Assembly: GCF_014534745.1 (NCBI RefSeq)
Contig: NZ_JACVVP010000067.1
Location: 1 to 37,414, forward strand
Direction of reading: 5' to 3'
Length of the DNA: 37,414 nucleotides
Source of the DNA: Flammeovirga sp. EKP202
Lineage (GTDB): Bacteria; Bacteroidota; Bacteroidia; Cytophagales; Flammeovirgaceae
This document shows, in pieces, positions 34,501 to 37,414 of this stretch. The translations under genes and the position numbers were made by a program. The notes beneath the pieces were generated by a model. The model worked only from the letters and a program-made list of their open reading frames with translations, was not told the DNA's origin and ran no database searches. Position 1 is the stretch's first letter; each line of letters begins with the position of its first letter.

Positions 34501-37414
34501 GATGAAGGAGCTATCACCCATAATTTATCAACACCGGTAGAACTAACGCCAGGAACATATTGGGTTTCTGTAGCAGCAGTGATGTCGTATAGAAATCAAG
34601 GGAGTTGGTTTTGGAGAGGAACAGGTGCGCAAGAGACAAATGGAGGTTCTTTTTACTTGATCGATCCAGACAATTTATTCGGCAGAGGATATACCTCATG
34701 GACACACCCTACAACATTTGCAGCAGAAGATACCAACCTAGCCTTTGAGGTTTTTGGAGCAACTACTGGAAGTAATTCTATTGAAGAAGTTGAGGTTTTA
34801 AATGCTTCTTTATTGCCAGACGAGAACATTGAAATTGATTGGGAGAGTGTGAACCATATTTCTGGCTATAGCATTGAAAGAGCACAAAACATGGAAGGCC
34901 CTTTTCTACAAATTGCAAAAGTGGCCTCTGATAAAGTGAGTTGGGTAGATAAATCTCCGAAAACAGACGACTCTACTTATTATTACAAAGTAAAAGGGTT
35001 TAGTGCAGAAGGAAATGCTAGTAATTCTCCTATCGCATCAGCCACAATAAAAGACATTCCTAATCCTGTCGAAAACCTTACGGTAGAACTCCAAAGTAGA
35101 ACGAGGTATTTATCGATTTCATGGGATGACAATAGTGAAAAAGAAGAGGGTTTTTATGTAGAGTACTCATTAAATCCTGATAAAGGTTTTGTTCCATTAG
35201 CGATTGTCGATAGAAATACGACAAGCTATGAATTTACCAATAATACTTTAGGATCTATTCGATATTCGTTTAGAGTAACAGCTTTTAATGGGAGTGGAAA
35301 ATCGACCCCTGTTACTGCTTCTATCTTTACCCGTTTAGAGGCACCTGTAGAGGTGGAATACAAAGAGTTGACATCGAGTTCTTTACAATTTACATGGAAA
35401 GATGTGTCGGCTTTGGAAACAGGTTTTCTAATAGAATACTCTACAGATTATGGTAATACATTCCGTCATTCTTTCGTAACAGACGTGAATCAACAATCAT
35501 TTCTGATTGATGGACTGACAAAAGGCTTTACATATTATTTTAGAATCCGCACGATCAATGGACTATTAGATGGAAGTTTAAATAGCGAATTTCTGTTGTT
35601 TGTACATACGATGAGTAATAGTTCAAAACCAAAAGCGGTGGAAGAAATCAATATTACCCCTTCTGATAGTTCAATTGTATTGTCATGGAAGGATGATATA
35701 GAGAATGAATTGGGTTTTGATATTCTTAGAAGAAAGTTAGGGGAAGAAGACTACTCATTGGCTGCTTCGTTGGAATACAATGATACTACTTTTGTGGATT
35801 TGGAAGTAGAGAAAGGTGAGATGTACGAATATGTGATAAAGAGTTACAATTCTTTAGGTAATTCGATCAGTAATGCTGTAAAAGCCCAAATTCCGATTGA
35901 AGCACCGCTGCTCACAAGCATCACCAAAGTAGAAGAAGGTCATTTCATAGAATGGGAAGATCTTTCTGACTTGGAAGAACATTATGTAGTATACCGCCAG
36001 GAAAAAGAAGGAGACTTTGAAGAGTTAGCGGTGTTGGATTCTTCAACAGTTAGTTATATCGACTCTCTTTTTGAATTAAATACGACATATACATACAAAG
36101 TAGCTGCGGAAAGGAATGGAGTTTTTTACATTTCAGATCCTAAAACGATTTCCACAGTACCACCTGTTCCAGTGGGGTTATCTAATTTTGTATTAGATAC
36201 AGCAACTCAACACACGCTGACTATTTCATGGGAAGACACTAATGCGGACGAGCATGGTTACATGATTTATAGACAATCAGCAACTGAATTAGAGTCACAA
36301 TTGATAGCAGTCGTAGACGCAGATGTAAATGTATTTAGAGATAGTCTTCTATCTGAAAATACCACATATACTTACAGCATTGTATCTTATATTTTTGATA
36401 TCTACAGTGCTAGTTTGGAATTGGAGGCTACAACGTTGGAAAGGATTATTCCTTTACCAGCAGTTCCCTATAACTTAGATTTAAATTTTGATTCTTTAGA
36501 TAATTCATTGCGTTTAACATGGAGTGATTCATCAGAAGTTATTGATGGTTATGAGGTGTTTAGAAGAGAGGCTACTGATACAACGCAGACATTAATTGCA
36601 TCTTTAAATGCAGGTGAATTTCAAATTACTGATAGAGAATTTAATATATACCAAGATTATGTCTATAGTGTAGTAGGTTATAATGAAAGAGGCCGTTCAC
36701 CTTCAGGATTTATCAATTTTGTAGGGCAAGAAATCCCAAAACCAATAGCAGAGGAAGAAGAGCCTGATGAAGATGATTCTTCAGGTGAAGATCCTACAAG
36801 TGAAGAGGAGGATAGTGATGAGGGTGATTCTGATTCCGACGATGACGCTAGTTCAGATGAAGACCCAATAAGCGGAGATGATGAAGAAGACGATACCAAT
36901 GAAGGAGATTCTGATTCTGACGATGATGTAACTTCTGATGAAGACCCAATAAGCGGAGACGAAGAAGAGGACGATAGTGATGAAGGTGACTCTGATTCCG
37001 ACGATGACGCTAGTTCAGATGAAGACCCAATAAGTGGGGATGATGAAGAAGACGATACCGATGAAAGTGATTCCGATTCCGACGATGACACTAATTCTGA
37101 TGAAGACCCAATAAGCGGCGACAATGAAGAGGATGATACCGATGAAGGTGATTCTGATTCCGATGATGATGAAACTTCAGATGAAGACCCGATAAGTGGG
37201 GATGAAGAAGAGGACGACAGTGATGAAGATGATTCCGATTCCGACAATGACGCTAGTTCAGACGAAGATCCAATAAGTGGGGATGATGAAGAAGACGATA
37301 CCGATGAAAGTGATTCCGATTCCGACGATGACGCTAGTTCAGATGAAGACCCGATAAGTGGGGATGAAGAAGAGGACGACAGTGATGAAGATGATTCCGA
37401 TTCCGACAATGACG
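31522..37414 (+). CDS. Giant secreted propeller / fibronectin III protein with acidic repeats (3' end outside window)
   Basis: The frame is open from ATG 31522 to the window end, at least 1964 residues. A signal peptide (to about residue 33, IFGQ) leads to a sortilin/BNR-type beta-propeller region (about 60-830) with Asp-box motifs WRSIDGGNSW, YKSIDGGVSW, SRSFDDGNTW, FMSDDGENW and YQTKDGGTTW, and the opening RGPFNVGGRTRALAID typical of such Bacteroidota proteins. A further beta-sandwich lies about 935-1075. Seven fibronectin type III-like units follow from about 1092 to 1735, each with an ISW/LTW-type strand. The tail, from about 1740, is an Asp/Glu/Ser array of exact 27-residue units. It is probably a surface adhesin or matrix protein; a type IX sorting domain may follow outside the window. 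Confidence 0.85.
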   Translation, partial: MKPLTISVFFNQKILPIIATFLFLSYPIFGQGVIEDITGEEPVYHKFKRLKDDPIARQQFEHLMLENPITHEIPANIFEQEKAFIQNIHFQNAKRLRLFSSTATAPKWHKRGPFNVGGRTRALAIDRTNENIILAGGVSGGLWRSIDGGNSWTKVTAPTDRQSITCIAQDPRPHFSNVWYYGSGEVYGNSAAAGGAAYRGNGIYKSIDGGVSWTSLEGTTFDPTVSGGDFQYTSSIVVHDNGIIYVTHQGGISRSFDDGNTWTKVLENQSSLYTEIISNASGKLFATISNHGYFMSDDGENWTEITPSEVASISLSRTVMAAAPSNPDVVYFFAHTPGNGTNAHMLLKYTISTNTWDDRTSNLPAYGGYVGNLSQGSYNQYIKVKPNNEDVVFIGSTNLYRTTNGFTDTSETSWIGGYSPANNVSQYENHHPDNHAMVFLPSNPDIVITSHDGGVSKSKNIMAEAVEWECLNNGYYTTQAYAIAIDEETTGDARILAGFQDNGKWYTDASATDADWIEEYAGGDGCYVAIVPGEHIRYTSTQNGKILRFKGDNPSQPTDYDGIQPTKASGQLFVHPYILDPNDSDVMYYPAKKSLWFNLSLSSINSGYTFNGTSKGWDTYSNVATSGTITAVAASKSPENIVVVGTGNGQIYRVNDSRSKSSSVDHLTANKNLPKAYVSCVAVNPKDADHIVVIFSNYQTKSIYQTKDGGTTWEHVSGNLEENEDGSGAGPSVRWAEFHQPTDGEEGLFVGTSVGLYYSPISSISENTHWMQQGEKEIGDGVVTMIKTREDGLVVVATHSNGIYSAYYGVDSMPPLVKTTIEERTYSLGEIVEAIDLNDIFESQNQNNLVYEVITSDTSVIKTSISNDTLYIATNITTGTAKVTLIAYEGELSSKVKFDAKVENIVPALYAQTNQSGEIYRSQYFTDFGKPVYLAEDILVPDGKNWIISKIKAYGQSTGADVPVIEVFIYEDNNGQPSENIIYSSGQVPISSYDEGAITHNLSTPVELTPGTYWVSVAAVMSYRNQGSWFWRGTGAQETNGGSFYLIDPDNLFGRGYTSWTHPTTFAAEDTNLAFEVFGATTGSNSIEEVEVLNASLLPDENIEIDWESVNHISGYSIERAQNMEGPFLQIAKVASDKVSWVDKSPKTDDSTYYYKVKGFSAEGNASNSPIASATIKDIPNPVENLTVELQSRTRYLSISWDDNSEKEEGFYVEYSLNPDKGFVPLAIVDRNTTSYEFTNNTLGSIRYSFRVTAFNGSGKSTPVTASIFTRLEAPVEVEYKELTSSSLQFTWKDVSALETGFLIEYSTDYGNTFRHSFVTDVNQQSFLIDGLTKGFTYYFRIRTINGLLDGSLNSEFLLFVHTMSNSSKPKAVEEINITPSDSSIVLSWKDDIENELGFDILRRKLGEEDYSLAASLEYNDTTFVDLEVEKGEMYEYVIKSYNSLGNSISNAVKAQIPIEAPLLTSITKVEEGHFIEWEDLSDLEEHYVVYRQEKEGDFEELAVLDSSTVSYIDSLFELNTTYTYKVAAERNGVFYISDPKTISTVPPVPVGLSNFVLDTATQHTLTISWEDTNADEHGYMIYRQSATELESQLIAVVDADVNVFRDSLLSENTTYTYSIVSYIFDIYSASLELEATTLERIIPLPAVPYNLDLNFDSLDNSLRLTWSDSSEVIDGYEVFRREATDTTQTLIASLNAGEFQITDREFNIYQDYVYSVVGYNERGRSPSGFINFVGQEIPKPIAEEEEPDEDDSSGEDPTSEEEDSDEGDSDSDDDASSDEDPISGDDEEDDTNEGDSDSDDDVTSDEDPISGDEEEDDSDEGDSDSDDDASSDEDPISGDDEEDDTDESDSDSDDDTNSDEDPISGDNEEDDTDEGDSDSDDDETSDEDPISGDEEEDDSDEDDSDSDNDASSDEDPISGDDEEDDTDESDSDSDDDASSDEDPISGDEEEDDSDEDDSDSDND
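36784..37414 (+). repeat. 81-bp tandem repeats encoding a 27-residue acidic unit
   Basis: The start DEDPISGD recurs at 36856, 36937, 37018, 37099, 37180, 37261 and 37342, always 81 bases apart, after a first shorter (72-base) unit at 36784. Each unit ends in GDSDSDDD-like acid/serine clusters. Neighbouring units alternate GDDEEDDTDE and GDEEEDDSDE, and unit 37342 almost equals unit 37180, so a 162-bp higher-order repeat is present. The array continues past the window end. Confidence 0.95.

Noticed and set aside
36678-37409. Long minus-strand ORF (243 codons, serine-rich) opposite the acidic repeats
   Set aside because: It exists because the repeat length is a multiple of three and the composition is biased; its protein is only a serine-rich echo of the array, and the plus frame continues a clear domain protein.
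36856-37414. Regular repeats as a CRISPR array
   Set aside because: The units are contiguous and coding, with no unique spacers between short repeats.

Overview
The window looks like chromosomal DNA of a marine, gliding-type Bacteroidota, most likely Cytophagia close to Flammeovirga. This is inferred from several things: AT-rich DNA, TAnnTTTG-type -7 promoter boxes, a uracil phosphoribosyltransferase and short LeuA of the Bacteroidota type, DUF6576-tailed rhomboids, many lipoproteins, and a giant secreted propeller/fibronectin protein of the kind exported by the type IX system. No tRNA, rRNA, CRISPR array, transposase or phage gene was seen.

Layout. 1-2.9 kb: tail of a probable outer-membrane barrel gene, a lipoprotein with a suspicious one-base frame problem at its start, a small lipoprotein overlapping a C45-type acyltransferase/peptidase. 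2.9-3.6 kb: non-coding repeat-like DNA bounded by 13-bp inverted repeats. 3.6-4.3 kb: upp (minus). 4.7-7.6 kb (minus): an envelope operon of an MscS channel with a duplicated periplasmic module, a thioredoxin-fold protein without its active-site cysteines, and a small PspB-like membrane protein. 7.6-11.2 kb (plus): glycosyltransferase 2, TPR lipoprotein, NtrC-type response regulator and a free Hpt protein, suggesting a multi-step phosphorelay. 11.5-12.9 kb: MATE exporter with a long leader. 13.5-15.4 kb: intracellular GH13 enzyme, in a segment flanked by two identical 39-bp terminators. 15.7-19.1 kb: DinB-like protein, TM2/DUF4178-like membrane protein (minus) and a helical-repeat protein (minus). 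19.2-20.4 kb: leuA. 20.4-21.3 kb: long gap with a promoter-to-terminator unit that may be a small RNA. 21.3-28.6 kb: housekeeping run of DUF423, recJ, two rhomboids, gatB and a thioredoxin lipoprotein. 28.7-28.9 kb: a 160-bp fold-back element. 29.0-30.5 kb: an M28 peptidase homologue that has lost its metal ligands. 30.8-31.1 kb: small unknown ORF. 31.5 kb to the end: a giant secreted protein (at least 1964 residues) ending, within the window, in 81-bp repeats encoding a very acidic 27-residue unit.

Most of the window is ordinary core genome. The parts most worth attention are the MscS/pseudo-thioredoxin/PspB-like operon, the lipoprotein-regulator-Hpt group, the catalytically dead M28 homologue, the possible small RNA at 20.9-21.15 kb, the fold-back element, the duplicated terminators around the GH13 gene, and the acidic repeat protein. 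I did not find a clear defence, secondary-metabolite or mobile system. Family names are from memory of motifs; no database search was run.
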